A stretch of 64,000 bases of DNA, from positions 1-64,000 of the forward strand of contig NZ_JAAMPF010000012.1 in NCBI RefSeq assembly GCF_011074795.1, given 5' to 3'. The notes under the pieces are model-generated. The model was not told where the DNA came from. It saw only the letters and a program-made list of their open reading frames with translations, and searched no databases. Each line of letters opens with the position of its first letter. Position 1 is the stretch's first letter. A program made the position numbers and the translations under genes. Positions 45,537-55,318 of the stretch are shown here, in pieces. Origin of the DNA: Marinobacter salicampi (GTDB lineage Bacteria; Pseudomonadota; Gammaproteobacteria; Pseudomonadales; Oleiphilaceae).

Positions 45537-46430
45537 ATGTCGACGGCCATGCGCGTTGCCCTGTTCACAATACCTCTGGTGATATTTGCACTCTTGGGTG
45601 CGCTGTACACCCCGACGCAGCCTGAATCTGACGATATCAGCCTCAGCAGCCTGCCTCCGCTGCCTGCCTGGGCCAATGACCCCCTGCCCGATTTTTCGAT
45701 TTATACCGACATAGACGAGAAAAAAACCGCCTTTTTCGATTACCTCTATCCCCGTATTGTGCTGGCTAACGCCCGGGTTCTGATTCAGCGCCAGCATCTT
45801 ATGGAACTGGCAGAAAAGGAGTCCCTGACCGAAAGCGAAACCCACTGGCTTGAGCAACAGGCCAAACGTCTCCGGGTTAGCGCTGACATGGGCAGCCAGG
45901 AAATGTTCAAGATGCTTGCCCGCAGGCTGGACGTCATACCGCCGTCACTGATTCTTGCCCAGGCTGCCAACGAGTCTGCCTGGGGAACGTCCCGGTTTGC
46001 CCTCAAGGGCAACAATCTGTTCGGACAGTGGTGCTTCAGTGAAGGCTGCGGTGTGGTGCCGAACAGCCGCAACGAGGGCGCAAGCCATGAAGTGGCCTCG
46101 TTTGAGTCCCCCTACCATTCGGTTCGGTCCTATATCCAGAATCTCAACCGCCATCAGACCTACCTGCCGCTGCGCAATACCCGGGAGCAGCGACGCAACC
46201 AGGGCAAGCCTCTGTCAGGCACAGCCCTCGCCCAAGGCCTGATTGGTTACTCGGAGCGTGGTGTCGAGTATGTGGACGAGATACGCAGCATGATCCGCTT
46301 CAATAATCTGGCGTATTACGATAAGCAGTACCGTAGCCAGGTTCAGGACAATATCGACGGCGCCCAGTTACTGGAACTGGTCACCAACAAGGAAACCGCC
46401 CTCGCCCCGGCAGCCCGCGGCGAAGGCTGA
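45537..46430 (+). CDS. Bax-type glucosaminidase-domain protein
   Basis: 297 residues from the ATG at 45537, preceded by GAGGAG; an in-frame TTG four codons earlier is less likely. An N-terminal membrane anchor (about 7-25), then a Bax/Mannosyl-glycoprotein endo-beta-N-acetylglucosaminidase (glucosaminidase) domain with ILAQAANESAWGTSRFA, where Glu is the likely catalytic residue, and KGNNLFGQWCFSEGCG. Expected to act on peptidoglycan in the periplasm. Confidence 0.88.
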   Translation: MSTAMRVALFTIPLVIFALLGALYTPTQPESDDISLSSLPPLPAWANDPLPDFSIYTDIDEKKTAFFDYLYPRIVLANARVLIQRQHLMELAEKESLTESETHWLEQQAKRLRVSADMGSQEMFKMLARRLDVIPPSLILAQAANESAWGTSRFALKGNNLFGQWCFSEGCGVVPNSRNEGASHEVASFESPYHSVRSYIQNLNRHQTYLPLRNTREQRRNQGKPLSGTALAQGLIGYSERGVEYVDEIRSMIRFNNLAYYDKQYRSQVQDNIDGAQLLELVTNKETALAPAARGEG

Positions 46431-46507
46431 TTCTGATCCGGCCCCGCCAGGGGCCCGGTTCCCACCCACATTCACCTTAAACCTGCCGAATCGGAGACTC
46501 TGGCCCC

Positions 46508-47413
46508 ATGCTCACGTTCTTGCCGGCGCCTGTCAAAGGTACCCTTGCAGCGGTGCTAATTCTGCTCAACACCCTTTGGTTATTCCCGATACTCATGGTG
46601 TTCGCCGTGCTGAAGCTGATCATTCCGCTGGCCGGAGTCCGGCGTTTCTGCACCCTGGTGCTGAACCGGATCGCGTACCTCTGGATCGGTTTCAACAATT
46701 GCCTGCTGGACCTGTTGCACAGCATCCGCTGGGATGTGCGGGGTGCGGAAGGCCTGGACCGCAAACACTGGTACTTTGTCACTTGCAATCACCAGACCTG
46801 GGCGGACATCCCCGCCATCCAGTACGTACTTAACGGCCGCATACCGCTGCTGAAGTTCTTTCTCAAGAAGGAGCTTATCTGGATACCTTTTTTGGGCGTG
46901 GCCTGGTGGGCGCTGGATTTTCCGTTTATGCGGCGTCACACCAAAGAGCAGATTGCCAAACGTCCGGAACTTCGCGGCTCGGACCTTGAAACCACCCGCA
47001 GGGCCTGTGAAAAGTTCCGCACTATTCCGGTGACCGTTTTCAATTTCATGGAGGGAACACGGTTTACCCCTGAAAAGCATGCCGCCCAGAATTCGCCCTA
47101 CCGCCACCTGTTGCGACCGCGGGCAGGCGGAACAGCGTTCGTGTTGGGGGCCATGGGAGACACCCTGCATACCATGCTGGACATTACCATCGTCTACCCC
47201 CAGGGCAACGCAACCTTCTGGCGCTACCTCTGCGGTCAAGTCAGGCACATTATCGTGGATATCAAGACTTTGGAGATTCCCCGACAGTACCTGGGAATGG
47301 ACTACGCCAACGAGTCTGAACTGCAAAAAGAATTCCAGGCCTGGATCAGCGAACTCTGGGCTGAGAAAGACGCCCGGATAGACCGGATCCAGGACTCGCG
47401 AATAGACTCGTGA
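46508..47413 (+). CDS. Membrane acyltransferase, YihG/PlsC-like
   Basis: 301 residues. An N-terminal hydrophobic region (about 10-65), the acyltransferase motif NHQTWAD with H95 and D100, then FPFMRRHTKEQI and FMEGTRFT. This matches the YihG group of lysophosphatidic acid acyltransferases, which make phosphatidic acid. Converges with the MalT-like regulator gene 29 bases away. Confidence 0.9.
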   Translation: MLTFLPAPVKGTLAAVLILLNTLWLFPILMVFAVLKLIIPLAGVRRFCTLVLNRIAYLWIGFNNCLLDLLHSIRWDVRGAEGLDRKHWYFVTCNHQTWADIPAIQYVLNGRIPLLKFFLKKELIWIPFLGVAWWALDFPFMRRHTKEQIAKRPELRGSDLETTRRACEKFRTIPVTVFNFMEGTRFTPEKHAAQNSPYRHLLRPRAGGTAFVLGAMGDTLHTMLDITIVYPQGNATFWRYLCGQVRHIIVDIKTLEIPRQYLGMDYANESELQKEFQAWISELWAEKDARIDRIQDSRIDS

Positions 47414-47442
47414 ATCGGTCTCGTGAGTTGTTTGCCTGAGCG

Positions 47443-50145
47443 CTAGAGCAAGCCGAGCTCCCTGGCCCGAACGATGGCCTGGGTGCGGGATTTCACTTCC
47501 AGCTTGGCATTGATACGCCGGGCATGGGTTTTGACGGTATGCAGGGAAATATGCAGCTTGTCAGCGATGTCCTGGTTGGAAAGCCCCATGGCGATCAGCT
47601 CGAGCACACCCTGCTCCCGTTCACTGATAGGGTCGGCCAGGACGCTCACGGTTTCGCCGGCCTCGTTGGTAACGCCATTAAGGCCGAACACACCTTTCAA
47701 AGCATGCACAAACTCACTATCGGCCATAACCGGGACCAGGGTTTTCATCAGACTGCTGAGTTCGTAACGCAGTTCGACGAACGGGCTGAGATAATGCTCT
47801 TCCGACGCTTTCTCAACGGTCGCTCGCAGGAGGCCCAGGGCCTTGTCTTTCTTGCCACCCTGGGCTTGAACCAGCGCTTCCAGCAGGTTGCCGTAGAGCT
47901 GCATGCCAAATGCCTGGACCGGGCTGGCCTTCAGTCGCTCGATCTCTACCCTGGCCGACTCAGCCTTGTTGCACGCCAGAGCATGGCGCACCTGGAAGGT
48001 ATCGAGCAGGCCCGGCAGCATCGGAAACAGCTCCGGTACTCGGCCCTGTTCGCGATAGGCCTGCAGTTTTTCCAAGGCAGCGCCGGCGCTGTCGTATTGT
48101 TCCTGACTGAGCCAGCAGGTCACCTTCAGGGCTTCGAGTACCGGCTCGTAAACCCCATCGTCCACATGCCAGAGTTGCATGGTGCGCTCTGCCTGACCAA
48201 TCCACGAAAAAGCCTCATCGGTCCTGCCCTCGGCTTTTGCTATAAGTGTTCGCAGGGCCATGATAACCAGAAAGGCAAGGTCCCGGGTCTGCTCAGCATA
48301 GCGGGCGTAATGGACCAGCACGCGGGCAGCTTCAGCGATTTTTCCCTGGTGCCAAAGCACCAGCGCCAGGCCAAGCTGCAGACGCCCTTCACCGATGCGT
48401 GGTGGCCGGGCCGGGTCGCTCATGACGGTATCCAGGCCGTGACGAAGGAGCTGTTCGGCATGCCTAAGGTAGCCTTTACCCAGCTCAAGCCGTGCGTGGT
48501 CGTAGACGGCGAGCATTTCGCAACCTGCATCACCGGATTCACGGGCCAGGCGGGAGGCACTGCGGTTGGCGCTGCGGGCTTCACCGAAACGGCCGACGGC
48601 ACACAGAGCGCTGGAGCGAACAAGCAGCGACATGAACCGGGCATGGGTTGTCAGTCCTGGCTCACCAAGAGCGGTGTCGGCCTGGTCAAGGGACTCGGTG
48701 ATATCACCCTCCCCTCGAAGAATGAAGGCCCTTAGAGCCGCCACCCGTCCATCAAGGTTTCGCTCCTCTTCGGGTGTCAACGAGCCAACCAGTTTCCGGG
48801 CTTCCCGAAACTGGCCACCGATGGCATGAACCCAGCCATAGACCAGACGCAACCGTGGGCTTTTCTGAACCAGATCCGGCGGCAGCGAACGCCTTAGCCT
48901 GAGCAAAGAAGCGGTATCCTGGCTCACCAACAGGGCCTCTGAACCTTCTGAGGCAATGCCAAGGGCATGCTCAACATCATGGCTGATCAATGCATAACGC
49001 AGGGCTTCCGAGTAGTCGCCCCGGGCCTTGAACCAGTCGCTGGCAATCCTGGCCCTTGGCTGGGTGCCAGTCGCCCCCCTGGCCAACAGCCAGTCCCGTG
49101 CCAAGGGATTGAGCCTGAACCACCGGCCCCGTCCGGGAACTGAGCGAAGTGGCAATCCCCGCGCCGCCGCGCCGGAAGGGCAGAATCCCTGGTCGCAGGT
49201 CGGGTCGGCAATATGCATGAACAGGTCATCGGATACGGTATCGAATTCTGCCATCAAGCACAGCGAACGTTGTTGGCCGGGGGTCAGCCGGGCAAACAGC
49301 GCATCGTGGAGAAAACGCTGGACACCCTGGGCCTCCTGGATTGGCAGGCGTTCCTGGTCGTTGCTCTGAAGCTCCTTCCGGTACAGTGCCAGAGGAGTAA
49401 GCCAGCCCTCGGTAAGCCCATAAACATGCTCTACTGCATGAAGCGTCAGGCTCCCCTGAGCCATCTCGTGCTCGAAGAAGGCCAGGGTCTCGGGCCGGGT
49501 CAGCTCAAGATTCTCGGACGTAACCCGGTGAAACCGACCCTCAAGGGCATGCTGATGGGTTTCGATGGGGAGGGGCTGGCGGGAGACCAGCACCAGTCGC
49601 AACCCTTCGGGCAGTTCCTGGACCAGGTACTCCAGAATGGCGACCGCAGGCGCCGTTACCAGTACATCCACACCGTCCAGCACCAGAGTGAGGGCTTGCG
49701 CCGGATGACTGTCGGCCCGAAAACTGGTTAACAGCAGGGTCAGAGCATCGGTGAGAGAGCCGGACACGGGCTTTGACAGGGACTGATGCCGAAGTTCGGG
49801 CCGCTTGAGCGCCAGCATCAACAAAACCAGCAGCCGCGACGGGTCGTTGTCCTGGGCGGTCAGGCTGATCCAACTGACGGAAGCGTCAGAGTGATCCGCC
49901 AGGGCATGGTTCAGGGCCTGGGATTTACCGTAGCCGGCAGGAGCTTCAATATGCAGTATGCCGTCGCTCTGCAGCGGGCCTGATAGCTTTTCGCGGATCC
50001 GCGCCAGATCGATTGCCGGCTCCAGGCGCCGGGGTGTCCTGATCCGGTGCTGAAGCAGATCCCAGATCAATTCCCCGGCTTGCGCACCACTGGCCAACGA
50101 CACGTACTCATCGTTGGCCGCACAGCCCTCGTCAAATGGTTTCAA
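47443..50145 (-). CDS. MalT-like LuxR-family (LAL) transcriptional regulator
   Basis: 900 residues. A STAND-type NTPase domain with Walker A APAGYGKSQ at 68-76 and LVLDGVDVL as Walker B, a long TPR-like helical region, and a C-terminal LuxR HTH (EREQGVLELIAMGLSNQDIA then HTVKTHARRINAKL). Such regulators bind ATP and an inducer and activate nearby operons from direct repeats. The DUF1329/DUF1302 genes directly upstream on the same strand are the likely targets. Confidence 0.92.
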   Translation of the reverse strand: MKPFDEGCAANDEYVSLASGAQAGELIWDLLQHRIRTPRRLEPAIDLARIREKLSGPLQSDGILHIEAPAGYGKSQALNHALADHSDASVSWISLTAQDNDPSRLLVLLMLALKRPELRHQSLSKPVSGSLTDALTLLLTSFRADSHPAQALTLVLDGVDVLVTAPAVAILEYLVQELPEGLRLVLVSRQPLPIETHQHALEGRFHRVTSENLELTRPETLAFFEHEMAQGSLTLHAVEHVYGLTEGWLTPLALYRKELQSNDQERLPIQEAQGVQRFLHDALFARLTPGQQRSLCLMAEFDTVSDDLFMHIADPTCDQGFCPSGAAARGLPLRSVPGRGRWFRLNPLARDWLLARGATGTQPRARIASDWFKARGDYSEALRYALISHDVEHALGIASEGSEALLVSQDTASLLRLRRSLPPDLVQKSPRLRLVYGWVHAIGGQFREARKLVGSLTPEEERNLDGRVAALRAFILRGEGDITESLDQADTALGEPGLTTHARFMSLLVRSSALCAVGRFGEARSANRSASRLARESGDAGCEMLAVYDHARLELGKGYLRHAEQLLRHGLDTVMSDPARPPRIGEGRLQLGLALVLWHQGKIAEAARVLVHYARYAEQTRDLAFLVIMALRTLIAKAEGRTDEAFSWIGQAERTMQLWHVDDGVYEPVLEALKVTCWLSQEQYDSAGAALEKLQAYREQGRVPELFPMLPGLLDTFQVRHALACNKAESARVEIERLKASPVQAFGMQLYGNLLEALVQAQGGKKDKALGLLRATVEKASEEHYLSPFVELRYELSSLMKTLVPVMADSEFVHALKGVFGLNGVTNEAGETVSVLADPISEREQGVLELIAMGLSNQDIADKLHISLHTVKTHARRINAKLEVKSRTQAIVRARELGLL

Positions 50146-50360
50146 TCTTTGCCCCGTTGATTCACTGACAACGTATGGACGGAAGGGGGCCCCCTTACCG
50201 TGTATCAGAGGCGGGCTTAAGTACCGGGAAAGAGCAGACTTTCCGGCTATCCAAAGCTAACCCTTTTGTCTTATAGACCAAAGGTTAAACCAAACAGAGG
50301 GTCAGGCGCAAAATACTGGCGGTATTAAACACAATTCTAAACAATTCGGGCACATAAAAA

Positions 50361-50383
50361 AGCCGGCGCACTTGGCGCCGGCT
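50361..50383 (-). terminator. Intrinsic terminator after the DUF1329 gene
   Basis: A 9-bp stem (50361-50369 with 50375-50383, AGCCGGCGC/GCGCCGGCT), 5-base loop, followed on the minus strand by six T residues. It lies 33 bases after the DUF1329 stop. Confidence 0.92.
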
Positions 50384-50416
50384 TCAGACTACTTTCAAAT
50401 GAAGTAATCGAATGCC

Positions 50417-51778
50417 TTAACGGGTACCCGCACGGCGCAGGGCCGCCGGAGTGTAATCCCTTGAGTGGCGCTTGGCGCCAAACTCGTAAGGATTGGTTTC
50501 TTCGTTGGTCAGACCCAGGGCCAGGTAACGGCCTGACAGTAGGTCGTACAGGGTTTCGATCGCATACCAGGGCACTTCCTGATCGTAAAAGTGCATGTTA
50601 TGGGCTTCTGCTACCCGCCACAGGTCACCACGGCCGTCGTAGTGATCAATGATGGAAGCCTGCCAGCTGTCCTCATCAAAATAAAAGTCACGTTGTGCGT
50701 AGATGTGGCGCGCGCCGGACTTAAGCTTTGCCTGTACATGCCATACCCGGTGAAGCTCGTAGCGGGTGTAATCCTGGTTGATGTGGCCGGCCTGGACAAT
50801 TTCGTCGTAGCTCAGGTCACGGCTAACCAGTTCATAGGAGTTGTACGGGATGTACATTTCCTTTTTACCCACCAGTTCCCACTCGTATCGATCAGGCGCA
50901 CCGTTAAACATGTCAAAGTTGTCGGTGGTACGCATGCCATCAGAGGCGGTGCCCGGTCCGTCGTAAGCTACCTGGGGAGCACGGCGAACCCGGCGCTGAC
51001 CGGCGTTATAGACCCACGCACGGCGACCTTCCTTGACCTGGTCGATGGTTTCGTGGACCAGCAGCACGTTGCCCGCAAGACGGGAAGGAGCCGTGATGGC
51101 CTGCTTGAAGTAGAACAATACGTTAGGGTCCTGATCAGGCTCATAATCTGTCAGCGCAGTCCGCCAGGTAAGCTCATCCTGGAACTTGACCACACTGAAG
51201 GCGCCGTCGGCAGTCGGCGTAACCTGGCCCACATTCCGCACCACGGAGCCACCACGGTACCGGGTAATATGGTTCCAGATAACTTCCAGACCATTTTGCG
51301 GAATCGGGAACGGCGTTGCGTTCTGATAGTTTTCCAGACCGTTACCGCCGCTGATCAGCCCGACCTTCGTTGCGTTCTCAACGGTCTCCTCAAGGATATC
51401 GTCAGGATATTTCGCAGTCCGGTGGGTTTTATAGACCGGCATCTTGTAGGTGCTGTACTTTTTGATCATTGCCACCTGGCCGGGAGACAGATTCTCCGCG
51501 TACTGGTCAACATTGCTCTGATCAATAGTAAACAGCGGCTCTTCGTCCGCAAACGGATCGACGTAGATGCCGTCGCCCTTGTAGTCGCTGGGGATGTCGG
51601 TCAAGCCGCCATCCCAGGCTGGTATTTCGTCGCCATTACCGGCTTTTTCCGCGCCGATACGGGTCAGGGAATCGCCCAGCTTCGCGGCTTCCTCCGCAGA
51701 CACCGCTGCGAAGGTGTTGCCAGCGAACAGGGATGCGGTCAGCACACCCGTGGCAATCAGTTTCTTGTTCAGTTTCAT
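50417..51778 (-). CDS. DUF1329 exported protein (LolA/LolB-like fold)
   Basis: 453 residues. Signal peptide about 1-24 (MKLNKKLIATGVLTASLFAG..FA). Blocks VRRAPQVAYDGPGTASDGMRTTDN, YELVGKKEMYIPYNS and VWHVQAKLKSGARHIYAQR are typical of DUF1329, whose members resemble outer-membrane lipoprotein sorting proteins. It almost always travels with DUF1302, as here (37 bases apart). In related bacteria the pair is often linked to RND (MMPL-type) exporters and hydrophobic-substrate metabolism; that role is inference here as no RND gene is present. Confidence 0.9.
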   Translation of the reverse strand: MKLNKKLIATGVLTASLFAGNTFAAVSAEEAAKLGDSLTRIGAEKAGNGDEIPAWDGGLTDIPSDYKGDGIYVDPFADEEPLFTIDQSNVDQYAENLSPGQVAMIKKYSTYKMPVYKTHRTAKYPDDILEETVENATKVGLISGGNGLENYQNATPFPIPQNGLEVIWNHITRYRGGSVVRNVGQVTPTADGAFSVVKFQDELTWRTALTDYEPDQDPNVLFYFKQAITAPSRLAGNVLLVHETIDQVKEGRRAWVYNAGQRRVRRAPQVAYDGPGTASDGMRTTDNFDMFNGAPDRYEWELVGKKEMYIPYNSYELVSRDLSYDEIVQAGHINQDYTRYELHRVWHVQAKLKSGARHIYAQRDFYFDEDSWQASIIDHYDGRGDLWRVAEAHNMHFYDQEVPWYAIETLYDLLSGRYLALGLTNEETNPYEFGAKRHSRDYTPAALRRAGTR

Positions 51779-51815
51779 TTAATTTTCCCTCGTTAAACGA
51801 ATTCGGACCCGATGA

Positions 51816-53720
51816 TCAGAACGAGTAGGACACGCTCGCACTGATGAAATCGCGATCGGTCAGCTCGTTATACGGTTTGCCATCGAAAAAGTTTGTGTAG
51901 CCAATGGTGCCGCTGTACTGGTTCTGGTAAACGCCAGTCAGGGAAACACCGATGGACTTATTGTCCTCGTTGAACGCTCCGCCCGGCTGAGGACCATAAC
52001 CCTTAACATCATGGGACAATGCCAGCTGTGGCTGCAGATTGATACCGGCGAATACGCTTGGGTAATCCCAAACGAAGCGGGCACGATAGCCCCATGAGAA
52101 ATCGGTTACAAACCCTTCGTTGTTGCAGTAGTTTGTGTTTATGTTCTCGGGGTCTGCTCCTCCAGCGCCCAAACAAGCGTCGCCGGAAGCAACGGGTAAG
52201 GTACCAATACCAAAGGTACCGGAGCGGCCATAGCGTGCCTCATCCGTGTCTGGCAGATCGTGGATATAGGTCGCTCCCACCTCTGCGATGACTGACAGGC
52301 GGCTTGCGCCCATGACCTGATCAATAAACTTGATCAGGGTGACCTGTGCCTGGGACACCTTGAAGCGGTCGTAGCCTTCAGACGGCTTACCCGCCAGGTT
52401 CGCTCCACCGGCTTCTTCCACCCGCTGCTCTTCAAGTAAGCTTAGGGTTTCGCCATTCGGCCCGCGCTTCTGTAGACCGGCAAAAATTAGCTCAAAAGCA
52501 TTCCACTGGATCGGCATGTTGTCGCGGAAGCTGTACTCACCGCCCACTGACCAGCCACCAGGAGCAGTAGTGTTGATACTGATACCGTAAAGGTTGATGT
52601 TCTCCGGGTACTCGATGTAATAGCTCGGGAACTGGGAACTGGGCAAGTTTGGATCGTTCTGCTGAGAACCGGTAGGGCTCGACGGGTTATTGGTCAAACC
52701 GCTAACGTACGGCAGGCGACTGTTGTACTTGATGTAATAGAAACCAAGCTCAGAGTCATTCAACGCAGGTACATACCAACGCAGGGCAACACCGAACTGG
52801 TCTTTCTCATCTGCTTCCTTGTCACCGATCCGCGGAGCAACAAAGCCCTGGGCGAAGGCCTGGGAATCACGCAGCTCACCAGCGAGCAGTACCGGACCAC
52901 AGCCGTCCGCCGCAAAATCGTTGGTAGAGAAGAAGGTTCCGCAATCGTCCGGGTTAATAGGATCCCAGTCGGTCTGAACAAATGCCTCTACGGTGACATC
53001 CGGCGTGATGCCAGCAGACATATAAAGCATTTCAACAGGTAACAGAGCATCTTTCAGCTCGGAACCGGGCGCCCGGAAGGCCGGTACGTCAATCGGGTTG
53101 ATGGTATTGATGCCGCCCTGGATAAAGGTGCTCTCGCCCCAGCTCACTACCTGCTTGCCGTAGCGGACACTCAGAGGCGTGTCACCCAGGTACCAGTCGG
53201 TGAAGATGTACGCGTCCAGAAGGTCAACGCCGGAAGCGTTGTCTTTCGCTTCTTCGTTCAGCTCCCGCCGCTGGCCCACGAAGTCGACCGCGCGCTGCTC
53301 ATCTTTAAGCTCGAAGTCGTAGTAGTAACGACCACGAACGAAGGCCCCCACCCGGGTCAACACGTCACTGTCGGTGTTGTAGTTCAGGAAGAGGTCGGTG
53401 CGGCCCTTGACCACTTTGGAGACGGTATCGCCCTTTTCAAAGTTCAGGTTGCCGTCATCGTAGTTGTTGGTAGAGGCGCCAATGTTGGCCTTTGACCCGC
53501 CGGGGGTGTATTCAGGCCCCAGGTTACCCTGACCGATCAGTCGCTTGTCGCGATCCTGTGTACGCCAGGTCGCGCCAGCTGACAGTGTGGTGTCAAGCGA
53601 GGCTTCGACGTCCCCAACATAGAATGAAAATGCTGACGCCGGACCGGAAATGCCAGCGGCAATAGCTACAGCCAAAGGCAATTTTGCCCACTGCTGCCAC
53701 TGATGGTTTTTTCTTGTCAT
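51816..53720 (-). CDS. DUF1302 outer-membrane protein
   Basis: 634 residues. Signal peptide about 1-31 (AVAIAAGISGPASA). Mature start FSFYVGDVEASLDTTLSAGATWRTQDRD and blocks VRYGKQVVSWGESTFIQGG and YFFDGK-like (FFDGKPYNELTDRDFISASVSYSF) are DUF1302 hallmarks. The C-terminal Phe fits a beta-barrel. Likely an outer-membrane channel or receptor working with the DUF1329 protein, possibly for lipid-like molecules. First gene of the pair; its 5' region holds a direct repeat that may bind the MalT-like regulator. Confidence 0.92.
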   Translation of the reverse strand: MTRKNHQWQQWAKLPLAVAIAAGISGPASAFSFYVGDVEASLDTTLSAGATWRTQDRDKRLIGQGNLGPEYTPGGSKANIGASTNNYDDGNLNFEKGDTVSKVVKGRTDLFLNYNTDSDVLTRVGAFVRGRYYYDFELKDEQRAVDFVGQRRELNEEAKDNASGVDLLDAYIFTDWYLGDTPLSVRYGKQVVSWGESTFIQGGINTINPIDVPAFRAPGSELKDALLPVEMLYMSAGITPDVTVEAFVQTDWDPINPDDCGTFFSTNDFAADGCGPVLLAGELRDSQAFAQGFVAPRIGDKEADEKDQFGVALRWYVPALNDSELGFYYIKYNSRLPYVSGLTNNPSSPTGSQQNDPNLPSSQFPSYYIEYPENINLYGISINTTAPGGWSVGGEYSFRDNMPIQWNAFELIFAGLQKRGPNGETLSLLEEQRVEEAGGANLAGKPSEGYDRFKVSQAQVTLIKFIDQVMGASRLSVIAEVGATYIHDLPDTDEARYGRSGTFGIGTLPVASGDACLGAGGADPENINTNYCNNEGFVTDFSWGYRARFVWDYPSVFAGINLQPQLALSHDVKGYGPQPGGAFNEDNKSIGVSLTGVYQNQYSGTIGYTNFFDGKPYNELTDRDFISASVSYSF

Positions 53721-54044
53721 TGGAAGGCTACTCCATTGTTGTTCTGAGTCGCTGCTCTATTTATTGGTCTTCACGATAAGGTTTGGAGGCTTCATGCACA
53801 CAGTGCTCGTGATAGTCGCACTATAGCTAAGGCGGTTGGAGGCTTTGATCAGTCAAAAGTATGATTTTGCACTCATACCCGCCGGGCACCCTGCCGTCAC
53901 ACTGTCCGGGCCGTTTTGCCTTGACTCACTATAGACACAAATTTCCAAGGCAACCAGTTGCACAAAGCCTTAAAAAACGAATCATTCCAATCTTCGGCCG
54001 TAAAAAAGCCAGTCCGGAGACTGGCCCTTAATTGCGGCGGCTGA
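53721..54044. other. Upstream region of the DUF1302/DUF1329 genes
   Basis: About 320 bases with no gene. The 10-base direct repeat TTGGAGGCTT occurs at 53783-53792 and 53836-53845, each with AAGG a few bases before it. This is 60-125 bases ahead of the DUF1302 start, a place for activator sites. The right end holds the thiolase terminator at 54008-54025. Confidence 0.5.
54008..54025 (-). terminator. Intrinsic terminator after the thiolase gene
   Basis: A 7-bp stem GCCAGTC/GACTGGC (54008-54014 with 54019-54025), 4-base loop, followed on the minus strand by six T residues. Lies 19 bases after the stop codon. Confidence 0.9.
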
Positions 54045-55229
54045 TCAGAGCATTTCTATGGCCATGGCAGTGGCCTCGCCACCGCCTATGCACAGAGCGG
54101 CAACGCCCTTTTTCCCACCCTGGCGCCTGAGGGCGTTCATCAGGGTCACAAGCAGCCGCGAACCGGTTGAGCCCACCGGGTGGCCCTGGGCACAAGCGCC
54201 GCCAAAAATATTAACTTTGTCCGGATCAAGACCCAGTTCCCGAATCGGCATCATGGCGACCATGGCAAAGGCTTCATTGATTTCGAACAGATCAACATCA
54301 TCCCGACTCCAGTTTGCCTTCTCGAACAGAGTGCGGATGGCTCCCACGGGCGCGCAGGTAAACTCGGACGGATGCTGTGAATGGGTGGCATGGGCGACGA
54401 TACGTGCCAGAGGCTCAAGTCCACGGCGTGCAGCCTCGCTTTCACTCATCAGGACCAGGGCCGAAGCGCCGTCGGATATGGATGAGGCATTGGCCGCCGT
54501 GACCGTGCCATCCTTGCTGAAAGCCGGTCTCAGGGTGGGGATTTTATCCATATTAGCGGTCAGCGGTTGCTCGTCATCCTCGACCACAACCTCCCCTTTG
54601 CGGGTGCGGACGGTGACAGGAACGATTTCCTCCTTGAGAAAGCCTTCCTTTATGGCGTGCTGGGCCCGCTTCAGGGAGTTGATGGCATAGGCATCCATGT
54701 CTTCCCTCGTATAACCCTTCTGATCCGCAACATCCTGGGCAAAAGCGCCCATCAGCCGACCAGTTTCTGCATCTTCCAGGCCATCAAGAAACATATGATC
54801 CTGAGGCGCGTCACCGGCACCCATGCGATAGCCCTTGCGGGCATTGAGCAGCAGGTAGGGCGCGTTGGACATGCTCTCCATACCGCCGGCAACCATGATG
54901 TTATTGCTGCCCGCCCGGATCAGGTCGTGTGCCAGCATGGTCGCTTTCATGCCGGAGCCGCACAGTTTATTGATCGTGGTGGCACCTGTGTTGTCCGGCA
55001 GCCCTGCCTGACGCATGGCTTGCCGCGCCGGGCCCTGTTTGAGGCCGGCGGGCAGAACGTTACCCATAATCACTTCCTGCACGTCGTCAGGGGCGATGCC
55101 TGCGCGGCGAACTGCTTCAGCAATGGTCAGGGCGCCAAGTTCCGGGGCGCTGATGCTGCTCAGGCTACCCTGAAAACCGCCCATGGGGGTCCGCACACCG
55201 CTGACAATAACTACGTTTTCCAGACTCAT
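54045..55229 (-). CDS. Acetyl-CoA acetyltransferase (thiolase)
   Basis: 394 residues, the standard size. Nucleophile C90 in NKLCGSGMKA, GGMESMSNAPYLL, NEAFA, the His in GHPVGSTGSR near 350 and the second Cys in CIGGGEA near 380. Condenses or cleaves acetoacetyl-CoA; biosynthetic (PhaA/AtoB-like) or degradative direction cannot be told. Next to the DUF1302/DUF1329 genes but with its own terminator. Confidence 0.94.
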   Translation of the reverse strand: MSLENVVIVSGVRTPMGGFQGSLSSISAPELGALTIAEAVRRAGIAPDDVQEVIMGNVLPAGLKQGPARQAMRQAGLPDNTGATTINKLCGSGMKATMLAHDLIRAGSNNIMVAGGMESMSNAPYLLLNARKGYRMGAGDAPQDHMFLDGLEDAETGRLMGAFAQDVADQKGYTREDMDAYAINSLKRAQHAIKEGFLKEEIVPVTVRTRKGEVVVEDDEQPLTANMDKIPTLRPAFSKDGTVTAANASSISDGASALVLMSESEAARRGLEPLARIVAHATHSQHPSEFTCAPVGAIRTLFEKANWSRDDVDLFEINEAFAMVAMMPIRELGLDPDKVNIFGGACAQGHPVGSTGSRLLVTLMNALRRQGGKKGVAALCIGGGEATAMAIEML

Positions 55230-55318
55230 CTATTTTCCTCAGTACAATGACAATTTATCCAAGCACTTGCGCTCGTGGCACTAGCGAGAGCAGGTGTCCT
55301 CCCTGACACAGGCTTGCC

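Noticed and set aside
47524..48735. 403-codon plus-strand frame opposite the MalT-like regulator
   Set aside because: Antisense shadow; the opposite strand has P-loop and LuxR HTH motifs.
50591..51796. 401-codon plus-strand frame opposite the DUF1329 gene
   Set aside because: Antisense shadow of a well supported exported protein.
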